In this document: in pieces, positions 1-8,096 of the stretch
Position numbering within the stretch: the first letter of the stretch is position 1
How the letters are laid out: each line of letters opens with the position of its first letter
NCBI GenBank assembly: GCA_007132185.1
Contig: SLPC01000075.1
Coordinates: 1 to 41,448 of the forward strand
DNA: 41,448 nucleotides
DNA from: Anaerolineae bacterium
GTDB taxonomy: Bacteria > Chloroflexota > Anaerolineae > UBA1429
Direction: 5' to 3'
Notes under the pieces: model-generated
The model's input: only the letters and a program-made list of their open reading frames with translations
What the model was told of the DNA's origin: nothing
Databases searched by the model: none
Program-made: the position numbers and the translations under genes

Positions 1-561
1 ACGGCCCAACGGCAGTTGCGTCTGCTCTCGGAGCGGGTGTGGGGCGATCCCGAGGCGTTGGCGCCCGGCTTTGAGAACAAGTCGCCCGTGGCCATTTGGA
101 GCCAGGACCAGCATTTCACCATCGACTCGCTCACCCTGTGCGACTTTGCCTTTCCCCAGCTCGTGCGTCCCCTGGGAGGCCGCGAGGTTTGGCAGGAAAC
201 CGACGACATCCTGGGGGACCTGGACATCGACAGGCGGCTCCTTGCGGCGGTGACGGGGCGCGAGCTGGATCGTGACGCGCTGAACCAGATCGCCCGGCGG
301 GGGATCAACCTGGAGCGGGCGCTGCTGGCTCGGGCGGGCCGCTCACGCGTTCTGGAAGAGGGTCTGGCCTCGCACTTTGCGCTGCCCTGTCGCGATGATG
401 GCACGCGGGTGGATGCCGAGGGCTATAGCCGTCTTCTGGACGAGTACTTTGCTGCGCGGGGCTGGGACCAGGCGTTGGGCTGGCCCACGGCGGAAACGTT
501 GCGAGGTCTGGGCCTGGACGATCTGGCTGCCGAGGTAGAGGCGTTGCGCACCGGGAATTAG
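1..561 (+). CDS. Aldehyde:ferredoxin oxidoreductase, C-terminal part (cut by window edge)
   Basis: The reading frame is open from the first base, so the 5' part lies outside the window; only about 186 C-terminal residues are seen. The stretch DSLTLC fits the DxxGLC motif that supplies the fourth cysteine ligand of the [4Fe-4S] cluster in tungsten-containing aldehyde:ferredoxin oxidoreductases. The end (LLDEYFAARGWD, GWPTAETLRGLGL) is the usual family C-terminus. Members oxidise aldehydes to acids in the cytoplasm using a tungstopterin and ferredoxin. The upstream cysteines and pterin-binding part cannot be checked, and the aldehyde substrate cannot be told. A TTG at 16 is inside the family domain and is not a plausible start. 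The ClpP-like gene follows after 51 bases. Confidence 0.8.
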   Translation, partial: TAQRQLRLLSERVWGDPEALAPGFENKSPVAIWSQDQHFTIDSLTLCDFAFPQLVRPLGGREVWQETDDILGDLDIDRRLLAAVTGRELDRDALNQIARRGINLERALLARAGRSRVLEEGLASHFALPCRDDGTRVDAEGYSRLLDEYFAARGWDQALGWPTAETLRGLGLDDLAAEVEALRTGN

Positions 562-612
562 CCGCAGCCAACGTGACAGGATGGACGCCCTGGGCGCCAA
601 GGAGCACAAGCG

Positions 613-1212
613 ATGCCCCAGCCGCCTGTAGTGATCAAGTTCTTTGCGCCAGTGGTGGATACCACCATCAATACCCTGATGCAGGTGATCGACCAGCAGA
701 TGGGTCGCGGGGTGCGGCAGCTCAAGCTGTTGATCTCTTCGCCAGGGGGCTCGGTGTTTCACGGCCTCTCGGCTTATAACTATTTGCGGGGTATCCCGAT
801 GGAGATCACGACCCATAACTTTGGCAGTGTGGATTCCATCGGCGTCGTTCTTTTTTGTGGTGGCCAGCGCCGCCTCTCGGTGCCACAGGCCCGCTTTTTG
901 CTGCACGGCGCCTCGGCCACGTTCCGTGATGGCCAACTCGAGGAAAAGCAGGTCGAGGAACGGCTGATGGGGCTGCGCATCGATGTGGAGAACATTGCCA
1001 AGATCGTTGCCGCCAACACAGGCAAGAGCATTCCCGATGTGGTCCAGGCCATGCACGATCGCCTGACCCTCAATCCGCAGGAGGCCCAGACATGGGGCCT
1101 GGTGCACGATATCCAGACCGAGCTGTTTCCCTTGGGGTCGCAGGTGATCTCGATCCAGTATCAGGAGAACAGGCAAGAGACCCAGCGCAAGACGACTCGT
1201 GGCGATAAATAG
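613..1212 (+). CDS. ClpP-like serine protease
   Basis: A 199-residue protein of the ClpP/crotonase fold. Residues 43-46 are SPGG, followed by a helix; GSVDSIG at 71-77 places the nucleophile at Ser75 where ClpP has its GxxxSMG; His98 lies in LLHGAS; Asp149 lies in DRLTLNPQEAQTWGLVHDI, matching the ClpP DR..mSa.EA..yGliD segment. The full Ser-His-Asp triad is therefore present. ATG is preceded by GGAG with 9 bases between. No ClpX or ClpA gene is nearby and the sequence diverges from housekeeping ClpP, so it may work without, or with an unknown, unfoldase. It follows the oxidoreductase gene in the same direction and may be co-transcribed. Confidence 0.82.
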   Translation: MPQPPVVIKFFAPVVDTTINTLMQVIDQQMGRGVRQLKLLISSPGGSVFHGLSAYNYLRGIPMEITTHNFGSVDSIGVVLFCGGQRRLSVPQARFLLHGASATFRDGQLEEKQVEERLMGLRIDVENIAKIVAANTGKSIPDVVQAMHDRLTLNPQEAQTWGLVHDIQTELFPLGSQVISIQYQENRQETQRKTTRGDK

Positions 1213-1240
1213 GGGCTCTGCGGCGCCGTCCTGCGCATAG

Positions 1241-1267
1241 AAAAAGGGGCGGGTAGATACCCGCCCC
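1241..1267 (-). terminator. Rho-independent terminator for the Gfo/Idh/MocA gene
   Basis: A perfect 10-bp stem (GGGGCGGGTA / TACCCGCCCC) with a 2-base loop. Read on the minus strand it is followed by TTTTT, so it terminates the oxidoreductase gene whose stop is at 1287. In the plus direction the hairpin has no T-tract after it and would stop the ClpP-like transcript less well. Confidence 0.8.
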
Positions 1268-1286
1268 GTGTGTTGGCTGGCGAACC

Positions 1287-2516
1287 CTACTTGATACCCC
1301 AATGCTCGTTGATCGGCGCCTGGTAAGCGTCGACCTTGCCCGAGATCACGTCATCGACCTTGACGACCTCGCCGCTCACGGCGGACTCGTACACGGCCTC
1401 GCAGACGGCCAGTGACTTGAGGCCGTCCCAGGCATCCACCTCGACGCTGTCGCGGTTGCCGCGGACCGCCTCGATAAACTCCCAGATCTCGTAGCCAAAG
1501 CCATTCATCAGCTCGTTGGGGAACAGTAACTGCCACTGTTCCTCCGAGAGCGCATCCTTGTAGCGGGGCATCAGCTCGTCAAAGGTGAACTGGGTGCCGT
1601 CGCGCTGGGTCAGCAGGCCGGTCTCGGTCCACTCGGAGGTGCGCCAGTAGAGGTGAAAGATGGCGTGGCTGATATCGGTGCTCAGCGAGCCTTCGGACCC
1701 GTAAAAGAGGACCTTCTGGAAGCCTTCGCCCGGCGCGGCAAAGCTCCATGACCAGGTGCCCGTGAGGCCGTTCTTGAAGGTGAACACCGAAAAGAGCGTG
1801 TCTTCGCGCGCATCGGGCAGGCTCCGTACCTCGCCCTCGCTCGTCTCGATGGCCCGCGCATAGACGGTGTCCACTTCGCCCATCAAAAAGCGCATGCCGT
1901 CGCACCAATGGAACCCGCCGTCCATGGTGGGGCCGCCGCCCGACATCAGGCGATCGCGACGCCATTGCGCGGCATAAGGTAGAGGGCCATCAGAACGGCG
2001 CGGCCGAGGGGGACGCACCATGGTATGGAAAAAGGTCAACGGGTTGCCCATCAGCCCTGATTCGTTGAGAACCCACTGCACCATGCGCATGCCTGGCAAC
2101 CGGCGCTGGGGTACGGCCACGGACAGAACCGAGCCGGTGCGATCGGCGGCCTCGGCCATCAGGCGGCTGGCCTTGATGGTGATGCCCAGCGGCTTTTCGC
2201 ACAGTACATGCACGCCGGCATCCATGCAGTCGATGCTGGCTGTGTGGTGCAGGCCGTGGGGCAGGCACAGGTCGGCGCCGTCCAGTGTTTCCTCATCGAG
2301 CATCTCGCGATAGTCGGCATAGGTGGCAGGGCGCTGGCCCAACAGATCCTCTGCCAGGGCTGCCGCCTCATTGAGGGCTTCTTCATTCATGTCGCATACC
2401 GCTGCGAGCACAAAGTCATCCAGGCCACGCTGCTTGAGCTCGGCCATCGACTCGATATGCCTGCGTGCTATGATCCCTGTGCCCACCAATCCCATCCGGA
2501 ACGCATCGTCTGTCAT
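1287..2516 (-). CDS. Gfo/Idh/MocA family oxidoreductase
   Basis: A 409-residue NAD(P)-dependent oxidoreductase, probably acting on a sugar, inositol or nucleotide sugar. The Rossmann glycine pattern GLVGTG is at residues 9-14 and the family motif CEKPLG, with the catalytic lysine of the EKP motif at 108, is at 106-111. The C-terminal half fits the usual alpha/beta substrate domain. The chosen ATG at 2516 is 30 codons inside the longer open frame: it has GGGAG just upstream, and the Rossmann strand starts right after it. It diverges from the polysaccharide cluster at 2750 and may feed it a modified sugar, but the substrate cannot be read from sequence. Confidence 0.85.
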   Translation of the reverse strand: MTDDAFRMGLVGTGIIARRHIESMAELKQRGLDDFVLAAVCDMNEEALNEAAALAEDLLGQRPATYADYREMLDEETLDGADLCLPHGLHHTASIDCMDAGVHVLCEKPLGITIKASRLMAEAADRTGSVLSVAVPQRRLPGMRMVQWVLNESGLMGNPLTFFHTMVRPPRPRRSDGPLPYAAQWRRDRLMSGGGPTMDGGFHWCDGMRFLMGEVDTVYARAIETSEGEVRSLPDAREDTLFSVFTFKNGLTGTWSWSFAAPGEGFQKVLFYGSEGSLSTDISHAIFHLYWRTSEWTETGLLTQRDGTQFTFDELMPRYKDALSEEQWQLLFPNELMNGFGYEIWEFIEAVRGNRDSVEVDAWDGLKSLAVCEAVYESAVSGEVVKVDDVISGKVDAYQAPINEHWGIK

Positions 2517-2560
2517 TGCTTTCTCCCTGTCGTAAACGTGACTCGGACGCTGACGCGCCA

Positions 2561-2588
2561 AGTATAGCGTGAGTGGGAGAGGGGTCAA
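2561..2588 (-). promoter_or_regulatory. Sigma70-type promoter of the Gfo/Idh/MocA gene
   Basis: On the minus strand TTGACC (2588-2583), a 16-base spacer and TATACT (2566-2561) lie 45 bases before the chosen ATG at 2516. This supports that start over the longer frame, whose extra codons would overlap the promoter. Confidence 0.65.
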
Positions 2589-2697
2589 CTGCTTGCTCTC
2601 CATGCCGCAATTCTTGAGAGGCCCATCGGCCGCGCGCCATATTAGCGTCTCTAAGGCTCCACGAAGACAGAGGGTTGCCCAGTCCCCTCCTCGCCGA

Positions 2698-2726
2698 TTG
2701 TCGCTCCCGGCTCATGTGGCTATAAT
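2698..2726 (+). promoter_or_regulatory. Sigma70-type promoter of the first polysaccharide cluster
   Basis: TTGTCG (2698-2703), a 17-base spacer and a perfect TATAAT (2721-2726). The expected transcript start near 2733 gives a very short leader holding the AGGAGGGG ribosome-binding site at 2737-2744. Confidence 0.7.
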
Positions 2727-2749
2727 GGAGACGCACAGGAGGGGAGATG

Positions 2750-3739
2750 ATGCAGAGCGTCTCGGTGGTCGCGACCGTGCTGAATGAGGCTGCATCCATC
2801 GATCGCCTGCTGCGGTCGCTGGCTCATCAAACACGACTGCCCGATGAGGTGGTGATCGTCGATGGCGGCTCGACCGATGGGACGGCCGAGGCTCTGGAGG
2901 CCTTTCGACGCGAGGCGCCGTTTGCCCTCCAGGTGCTGGTACGGCCGGGGGCCAATATCTCGGCGGGGCGCAATGCCGCCATACAGGCTGCGGACGGGCC
3001 CATCATCGCCATCACCGATGCCGGCGTGCGGCTGGAGCCCGACTGGTTGGAGCGTCTGACGGCCCCCTTTGCCCAAGAGCCTGCCCCCGATGTGGTCAGT
3101 GGGTTCTTTGTGCCCGAGTACCGGTCGCTCTTTGAGCGTGTGTTGGGTGCGGTCAGCCTTCCCCGCCTGGAGGAGATCGATCCGGATCGCTTTTACCCCT
3201 CCTCCCGATCGGTAGCGCTGAGGCGCGAGGCCTGGGCGCGGGTGGGGGGCTATCCCGAGTGGCTGGATTATTGCGAGGATTTGTTGTTTGATTTTGCGCT
3301 GCGAGATGCGGGCTATCGCTTTGCCTTTGCCCGCGACGCGGTGGTGCATTTTCGGCCACGTGTTGATCTTGAGGCATATTATCGCCAGTACTATCGTTAT
3401 GCGCGGGGCGACGGCAAGGCCGATTTCTGGCGCTATCGGCACGCGCTGCGCTATGGCAACTATCTCATTGGCGCGCCGTTGCTCATGCGGCTCTCACTTC
3501 GCCATCCTGCCTGGCTGTTGGCGGGCGGGATAGGGGCCTATGCCATGTTGCGTGGCAATTACCGCCGCCTGGTGCCGCATCTGGAGGGGCTGCCACCATC
3601 AGACCGGCTCAAGGCGCTGGCGTGGGTGCCGCTGATCCGCGTCGTCGGCGATGTGGCCAAGATGCTCGGGTATCCTGTGGGCATCTGGTGGCGGCTGCGC
3701 CACGGTCCAAGCGGGACATGGCCCAAGCGCCAGCTATAA
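2750..3739 (+). CDS. Family 2 glycosyltransferase
   Basis: A 329-residue GT-A fold glycosyltransferase. The N-terminus (VSVVATVLNEA, then VVIVDGGSTDGT) is the typical GT2 nucleotide-sugar site. The metal-binding DxD position reads DAG in ITDAGVRLEPDWL. A later YCEDLLFDFALRDAGYRF matches the ED acceptor/base region. Hydrophobic stretches near the C-terminus may attach it to the membrane. Two ATG codons follow each other at 2747 and 2750; the second has the better distance to GGAGG. It opens a three-gene run (GT2, GT2, initiating transferase) that likely makes a surface polysaccharide; donor and acceptor sugars are unknown. Confidence 0.82.
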   Translation: MQSVSVVATVLNEAASIDRLLRSLAHQTRLPDEVVIVDGGSTDGTAEALEAFRREAPFALQVLVRPGANISAGRNAAIQAADGPIIAITDAGVRLEPDWLERLTAPFAQEPAPDVVSGFFVPEYRSLFERVLGAVSLPRLEEIDPDRFYPSSRSVALRREAWARVGGYPEWLDYCEDLLFDFALRDAGYRFAFARDAVVHFRPRVDLEAYYRQYYRYARGDGKADFWRYRHALRYGNYLIGAPLLMRLSLRHPAWLLAGGIGAYAMLRGNYRRLVPHLEGLPPSDRLKALAWVPLIRVVGDVAKMLGYPVGIWWRLRHGPSGTWPKRQL

Positions 3740-3806
3740 CGCATATGGGAACACCGGGCATGGCCAGAGCGTCCCTATGCTAGACTCGTCCAAACGGAGA
3801 GTGAGC

Positions 3807-4724
3807 GTGCTCGATTTGGGGATCGTGATCGTCAATTATAATACGCGCGAGGATCTGGCTCGCTGCCTCGACTCGATCGCTGCCAACAAGGGGCTGGACA
3901 GATACACCGTTGTCGTGGTGGACAACGGCTCGCAGGATGGCAGCGTCGAGATGGTACGCGAGGGCCATCCCTGGGTGCGGTTGCTGGTCTCGGAACGCAA
4001 CGGCGGCTATGCCTATGCTAATAACCTGGGGCTCGAGTCCCTGGGCTATGCACAAAGGCAGCCCACGGCCTTGCCCCGCTACGCTCTGTTGCTCAACCCT
4101 GACACAATCCTGCCGCCGGATGCGTTACAGACCATGGTGGCATACATGGATGCGCATCCCGGTGTGGGTGTGGCAGGGCCTCGCCTGGTACGCCTGGATG
4201 GGAGCCTGGACCGCGCCTGCCGGCGGGGGTTTCCCACGCCCAGCGTCTCGTTCTATCATCTGGTGGGGTTAGCCCGGCTATTCCCCCACAGCCCACGCCT
4301 GGGGCGTTACAACATGACCTATCTAGACGAGCATGTCGAGACCGAGGTGGATGCCGTGGTGGGGGCGTTCATGCTCATGCGCTCCGAGGCGCTGGAGCAG
4401 GCCGGCCTGCTGGATGAGACCTTTTTCATGTATGGCGAGGATCTGGATCTATGCTATCGCATCAAGCAAGATGGCTGGCGGATTCAGTACTATCCTCGTG
4501 TGACGGTGCTGCATGTCAAGGGAGCCTCGAGCCGCAAGAACAGCCTGCGCGCCACGATGGCCTTTTACGATGCCATGAAGATCTTTCATGACAAGCACTA
4601 TCGCGCCGAGTCGCCCTTTGTGGTGAACTGGGCGGTAGATCTGGGCGTGACATTTCTGCGTGCCAAGGCTCTGCTGTCCAATCGTCTTTGTCCACCCGAG
4701 CGGCGCCGCGTGGCGTCGGCCTAG
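3807..4724 (+). CDS. Family 2 glycosyltransferase, rhamnosyltransferase-like
   Basis: A roughly 305-residue GT2 enzyme. It starts with LGIVIVNYNTREDL, has VVVVDNGSQDGS, and carries LLLNPDT at the DxD-like position, a pattern common in WbbL/RfbN-type rhamnosyl and related transferases. GAFMLMRSEAL and FFMYGEDLDLCYRIKQDGW match the conserved acceptor-side ED motif. I chose GTG 3807 because GGAG at 3796-3799 is well spaced from it and it begins right at the first beta strand; ATG 3777 in the same frame is the alternative but has no clear ribosome-binding site. It lies between the first GT2 gene and the initiating transferase. Confidence 0.8.
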   Translation: MLDLGIVIVNYNTREDLARCLDSIAANKGLDRYTVVVVDNGSQDGSVEMVREGHPWVRLLVSERNGGYAYANNLGLESLGYAQRQPTALPRYALLLNPDTILPPDALQTMVAYMDAHPGVGVAGPRLVRLDGSLDRACRRGFPTPSVSFYHLVGLARLFPHSPRLGRYNMTYLDEHVETEVDAVVGAFMLMRSEALEQAGLLDETFFMYGEDLDLCYRIKQDGWRIQYYPRVTVLHVKGASSRKNSLRATMAFYDAMKIFHDKHYRAESPFVVNWAVDLGVTFLRAKALLSNRLCPPERRRVASA

Positions 4725-4736
4725 CAGGGGGCGCTC

Positions 4737-6131
4737 ATGACCAGACGGTCGAATGCCTGGCAGACCCTGCTGATCCTGATCATGGATCTGGCGATGGCGG
4801 CGCTGGCCTACTATGCCGCCTTTCAGGCGCGCACCCGGGTTCCTATCCCCACGCCTCTCCGATTGGGCCCCTTTATTCACTATGTGCCGCAGATGGTGAT
4901 ACACACCCTCTCCATCGGCTTGACCTTTTTCTTCTTCCGACTCTATCATATGGTGCGCGGCGCCTCGCGCATCGACCTTCTTTATCGGCTCCTCTCGGCG
5001 GTTTCCATTGCCACATTGCTGGCGACGGCGCTGACTTTCCTCGCTCTGCGGACCGACCAGGGGTTCACCCGTGGCTTGATCCTGTACCATTGGGGATTCA
5101 GCATCGTGCTTATCGGCATAGGCAGGATGCTCACTGGCTGGGTACAGCGGCTCGCGCGAAGGCGCCGGCCCGAGCGGCTCGTGATCGTGGGTACGGGCGA
5201 TATCGCGCAGATGATTCTGCAAAAGACGCGGCACGCACGCCTGGGATATCAGGTGGTTGGTTTTGTCGATGGGGAGCAGGGGCTCACCGAGGTCGCCGGG
5301 TTGCCTGTGCTGGGTTCGCAGGCCGAACTGGCCCGTATCGTGCGCGAGCATCAGATCGACGAGGCGGTGATCGCGTTGCCCAGCGCGTCCAATGAGGACC
5401 TGATGATGTTGATTGCTGCCTGCGAGAGCGAACGCGCCCTGGTGCGTGTATTCCCGGACTTTTTCCAGCTCATTGCCTATCAGGTGAACATCAGCGATCT
5501 CGATGGCTTGCCCTTGCTCACAGTGCGAGATGTGGGCCTGCGCGGCTGGCGGCGCTCGGCCAAACGCGCTATGGATCTGATTTTTAGCGCGGTCGGGCTG
5601 GTGTTTCTCTCGCCGCTTATGCTATTCCTGGCCCTGTTGGTGCGCCTCGAATCCAAGGGCCCCGTCTTTTATGCACAGGAGCGGGTGGGTCTGGATGGCA
5701 AGCCATTCCCCATGCTCAAGTTTCGCTCCATGCGAGTGGATGCCGAGTCGGGTAGCGGGCCGGTGTGGGCTTCGGCCGGCGATCCCCGTACCACCCGGGT
5801 GGGCGCCTTCCTGCGGCGGCTTTCGCTGGACGAGCTACCCCAGCTCATCAATGTCCTGGTGGGCGATATGAGCCTCGTGGGCCCTCGCCCGGAACGCCCG
5901 ATCTTTGTCGAGCAGTTTCGCCAGGTGGTGCCCCGCTACATGGATCGCCACTCGGAAAAGGCCGGCATGTCTGGCTGGGCGCAGGTCAACGGGCTGCGCG
6001 GCGATACCTCGATCGTCGAGCGTACCAAATACGATCTCTACTATGTGGAGAACTGGTCGCTACTCTTTGACCTCAAGATCATTGTGCGCACGGTGATCAA
6101 CCTGTTCCGGGGCGATCGCCACGCTTACTGA
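4737..6131 (+). CDS. Initiating polyprenyl-phosphate sugar-phosphate transferase (WbaP/WcaJ type)
   Basis: A 464-residue membrane protein. Several transmembrane helices fill about residues 8-130, a CoA-binding-like domain (LVIVGTGDIAQMIL) follows, and from about residue 275 comes the bacterial sugar transferase domain: a membrane-entering helix, then FYAQERVG, KFRSMR, DELPQLINVLVGDMSLVGPRPE. This family moves a sugar-1-phosphate from a UDP-sugar to undecaprenyl phosphate, the first step of polysaccharide repeat synthesis. The length is usual for the long polytopic form. It has an AGGGGG ribosome-binding site and starts 12 bases after the second GT2 gene, so the three are one operon. A second enzyme of this type is at 26099-27589. 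Confidence 0.9.
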   Translation: MTRRSNAWQTLLILIMDLAMAALAYYAAFQARTRVPIPTPLRLGPFIHYVPQMVIHTLSIGLTFFFFRLYHMVRGASRIDLLYRLLSAVSIATLLATALTFLALRTDQGFTRGLILYHWGFSIVLIGIGRMLTGWVQRLARRRRPERLVIVGTGDIAQMILQKTRHARLGYQVVGFVDGEQGLTEVAGLPVLGSQAELARIVREHQIDEAVIALPSASNEDLMMLIAACESERALVRVFPDFFQLIAYQVNISDLDGLPLLTVRDVGLRGWRRSAKRAMDLIFSAVGLVFLSPLMLFLALLVRLESKGPVFYAQERVGLDGKPFPMLKFRSMRVDAESGSGPVWASAGDPRTTRVGAFLRRLSLDELPQLINVLVGDMSLVGPRPERPIFVEQFRQVVPRYMDRHSEKAGMSGWAQVNGLRGDTSIVERTKYDLYYVENWSLLFDLKIIVRTVINLFRGDRHAY

Positions 6132-6156
6132 GCGCACTGGCTATGCCTCTGTTTGG

Positions 6157-7545
6157 CTACGCCTGGGCCCGAATCCGCTGGGCCACCGTGTCAAAGGCCG
6201 TCAGGGTGCGCTCCAGATCCTCCTCGGTGTGGGCCATGGAGATGGCGCCCAGCCCGTGTATCACGTTCACGCCCTGTAGCAGCAGCCCCAATTTGAGCAC
6301 GCGCTCGGTCATGGTGACATCGCACAGATGCGGATCATTCAGATCCTCGGCTCGCTCAGGCTGCAGGTCGTTCTGTAGGGGAAAGTAGACCGTGCCCAAC
6401 GAGCTACCCTCAATGACCTCGTTGCCGCCGCCGGTGCAGCGGGCCAGCACCTCATGCTCGGCCATCACTCGCTCGACGCCCTGACGCAGACGCTCGCCCT
6501 TGTCTGCCAGCGTGCGATAGATCTCTTGCTCGTGCTCGATCAGATGGCGCAGCAGGAGCAGGCCACCCAGCACTGAGAGGGGATGGGCCGAGTAGGTGCC
6601 GCCATTGAACCATACCCGGGGAGAGGCGTTCTCGCTGATCAGGGCCAGCAGGTCGGAGCGGCCCACCACCGCCGCGATCGGCATGCCGCCGCCAATGACC
6701 TTGCCAAAGGTGGAGAGGTCGGCCTGTACGCCATACAGCTTTTGGGCCCCCGAGGCGCAATAGCGAAAGCCTGTGATCACCTCGTCTAGTATCAGAAGCG
6801 CCCCATGGTGCTCCGTGAGACGGCGAGCGGCCCCCATGTACTCGGCTGTGGCAGGGATGAACCCGGCGATGCTGGGGCACGGCTCGAAAATAAAGGCCGC
6901 GATCTGATCGCCATACCTGCGAAAGACCTGCTCCAGGGCCTCGACATCGTTGTAGCGGGTCACCATGATCTCTTGCTCGGCTGAGGATGGAATGCCCGCC
7001 GAATCGACATGGTCATAGCCGTTGTCTCTGTGTGCCACGCCTTTGAGGGCCAGGGGATTAGCCCCATGCCAGCCACCGCCCACTTTGAGGACCATGGTAC
7101 GCCTCGTATAGGCGCGGGCGATCATCAACGCATACATGGTGGCCAGCGTGCCAGAGGTGGTCAGGCGCACCTGATCGGCGCCGATGGCCTGAGCGAGCAC
7201 CTCGGCGTACTCGGCCTCGCGATCCTCTGGCAGGCCCGTCTGCAGCCCATAGCCCGCCTGCAGCATGGCAGCCAGACCCTTGGTAACCTCGGGTGGGTTA
7301 TGGCCGAGGATATTGGCAAAGTGCCCCTGCCAATAGTCAGTCAACAGGCTGCCATCCGCGACGGTGATCTGCGCGCCACGGGCTGCGCGCACACGCAGTG
7401 GGTAGGGCTGATAGGTGCGGGCGCCATGACTGATGCCATCCACTAGCACCCGTTCGGCGCGCTGTTGGCCTTGCTCAGAGCGGGGAAAAGCCTGGCGATA
7501 CTCTTGGGCCAGGGTTTGGAGCAGACGTTCATGGCGTTCAGGCAT
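6157..7545 (-). CDS. Class III aminotransferase, glutamate-1-semialdehyde aminomutase-like
   Basis: A 462-residue PLP enzyme of fold type I. LILDEVITGFR puts the PLP ring-contacting aspartate at 254, and STFGKVIGGGMP puts the Schiff-base lysine at 282; this spacing and wording are those of HemL-like enzymes. TSGTLATMYALMIARAYT is the usual phosphate-binding helix region. It is longer than housekeeping HemL (about 430) and has extra sequence at both ends, and no other haem genes are near, so it may transaminate or isomerise another substrate. ATG 7545 has AGGTG upstream. It ends convergently with the sugar transferase gene at 6131 with 25 bases between. Confidence 0.82.
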   Translation of the reverse strand: MPERHERLLQTLAQEYRQAFPRSEQGQQRAERVLVDGISHGARTYQPYPLRVRAARGAQITVADGSLLTDYWQGHFANILGHNPPEVTKGLAAMLQAGYGLQTGLPEDREAEYAEVLAQAIGADQVRLTTSGTLATMYALMIARAYTRRTMVLKVGGGWHGANPLALKGVAHRDNGYDHVDSAGIPSSAEQEIMVTRYNDVEALEQVFRRYGDQIAAFIFEPCPSIAGFIPATAEYMGAARRLTEHHGALLILDEVITGFRYCASGAQKLYGVQADLSTFGKVIGGGMPIAAVVGRSDLLALISENASPRVWFNGGTYSAHPLSVLGGLLLLRHLIEHEQEIYRTLADKGERLRQGVERVMAEHEVLARCTGGGNEVIEGSSLGTVYFPLQNDLQPERAEDLNDPHLCDVTMTERVLKLGLLLQGVNVIHGLGAISMAHTEEDLERTLTAFDTVAQRIRAQA

Positions 7546-7660
7546 CGTTCAAATCACCTTTCTGGGTCAGAGGTGTGATCGATCAGGCTGAGCTCTCGAT
7601 ACCGACCTGCCACACGGGCTGTCTCGGTGCGAGCTTGACTCCGAAGCTCTATAGGAAAAC

Positions 7661-7690
7661 ATCATAGTCGGATCTCGACTATCGTGTCAA
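7661..7690 (-). promoter_or_regulatory. Promoter of the aminotransferase gene with an inverted repeat in its spacer
   Basis: On the minus strand TTGACA (7690-7685), an 18-base spacer and TATGAT (7666-7661). A perfect inverted repeat, ATAGTCG-gatct-CGACTAT (7664-7682), fills most of the spacer, as expected for a repressor site. It lies about 115 bases before the start codon. Confidence 0.6.
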
Positions 7691-7842
7691 TTCAAGTTAG
7701 AGGGCAGATCACGGCAATTTCAAAGTCAAGATTATGTGTAATCACACCTTGCAGGAAGCGCGGTCGAACTTCGCGAGGACGAACACAAGGCTCGCCTCTA
7801 CCAAAAAACATAGTAGGAAGAAAAGTAGGGTCGAAGCATTGC

Positions 7843-7884
7843 GCATGTATGCGCCCGCATGTATGCGCCCGCATGAATGCGTAC
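7843..7884. repeat. Three tandem 14-base units
   Basis: Units start at 7843, 7857 and 7871. The first two are identical (GCATGTATGCGCCC); the third differs at three positions (GCATGAATGCGTAC). Each unit contains GCATG/TATGC half-sites, so the array is also nearly palindromic. No function is known. Confidence 0.75.
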
Positions 7885-8096
7885 TTGGCCCAAAGTGAGT
7901 GCGAATCGGTATATAGCGCCTTTCCACAATCACGACTTTCGCCGCGAGGTGGCAGATCCCGCCGAGTTGCAAAGCCAAGGCTGGGCACTGATATCCACAC
8001 TATCCTGACACAGTCTTGATAATTTCTACACATCTCCATGTCATAGTGCAGGTGAGATGAGTTCTGTCTGAACCATAGCGCAGGAGGTAGTACTGG

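Larger units (their letters stand above)
7546..8096. other. Intergenic stretch without a credible gene
   Basis: This 551-base gap separates the aminotransferase and the His-rich exported protein. It holds the aminotransferase promoter with an embedded inverted repeat, a tandem 14-base repeat (7843-7884) and, near 7771-7798, an imperfect hairpin (GAGGACGAA, loop, CTCGCCTC) that may be a dispersed intergenic repeat. Frames that run through it have no ribosome-binding site, no domain and odd composition, so I call none. Confidence 0.6.

Noticed and set aside
1241-1267. Terminator for the ClpP-like gene on the plus strand
   Set aside because: The hairpin has its T-tract only on the minus strand; on the plus strand GTGTG follows, so it is assigned to the oxidoreductase gene.
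343-1302. Long open frame on the minus strand
   Set aside because: It lies opposite the oxidoreductase end and the ClpP-like gene, has no domain or ribosome-binding site, and is a GC-rich mirror frame.
4449-5351. 300-codon minus-strand frame
   Set aside because: It spans two clear plus-strand genes of the polysaccharide operon and has no recognisable protein features.
6157-7545. Housekeeping hemL
   Set aside because: The active-site residues fit, but the protein is longer than usual HemL, has unusual ends and no haem genes near it, so no gene symbol is given.
7684-8019. Possible 111-residue gene in the 551-base gap
   Set aside because: It has no ribosome-binding site, passes through the tandem repeats, is very Arg/Ser-rich and matches no family I know. 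The minus-strand frames there have the same weaknesses.
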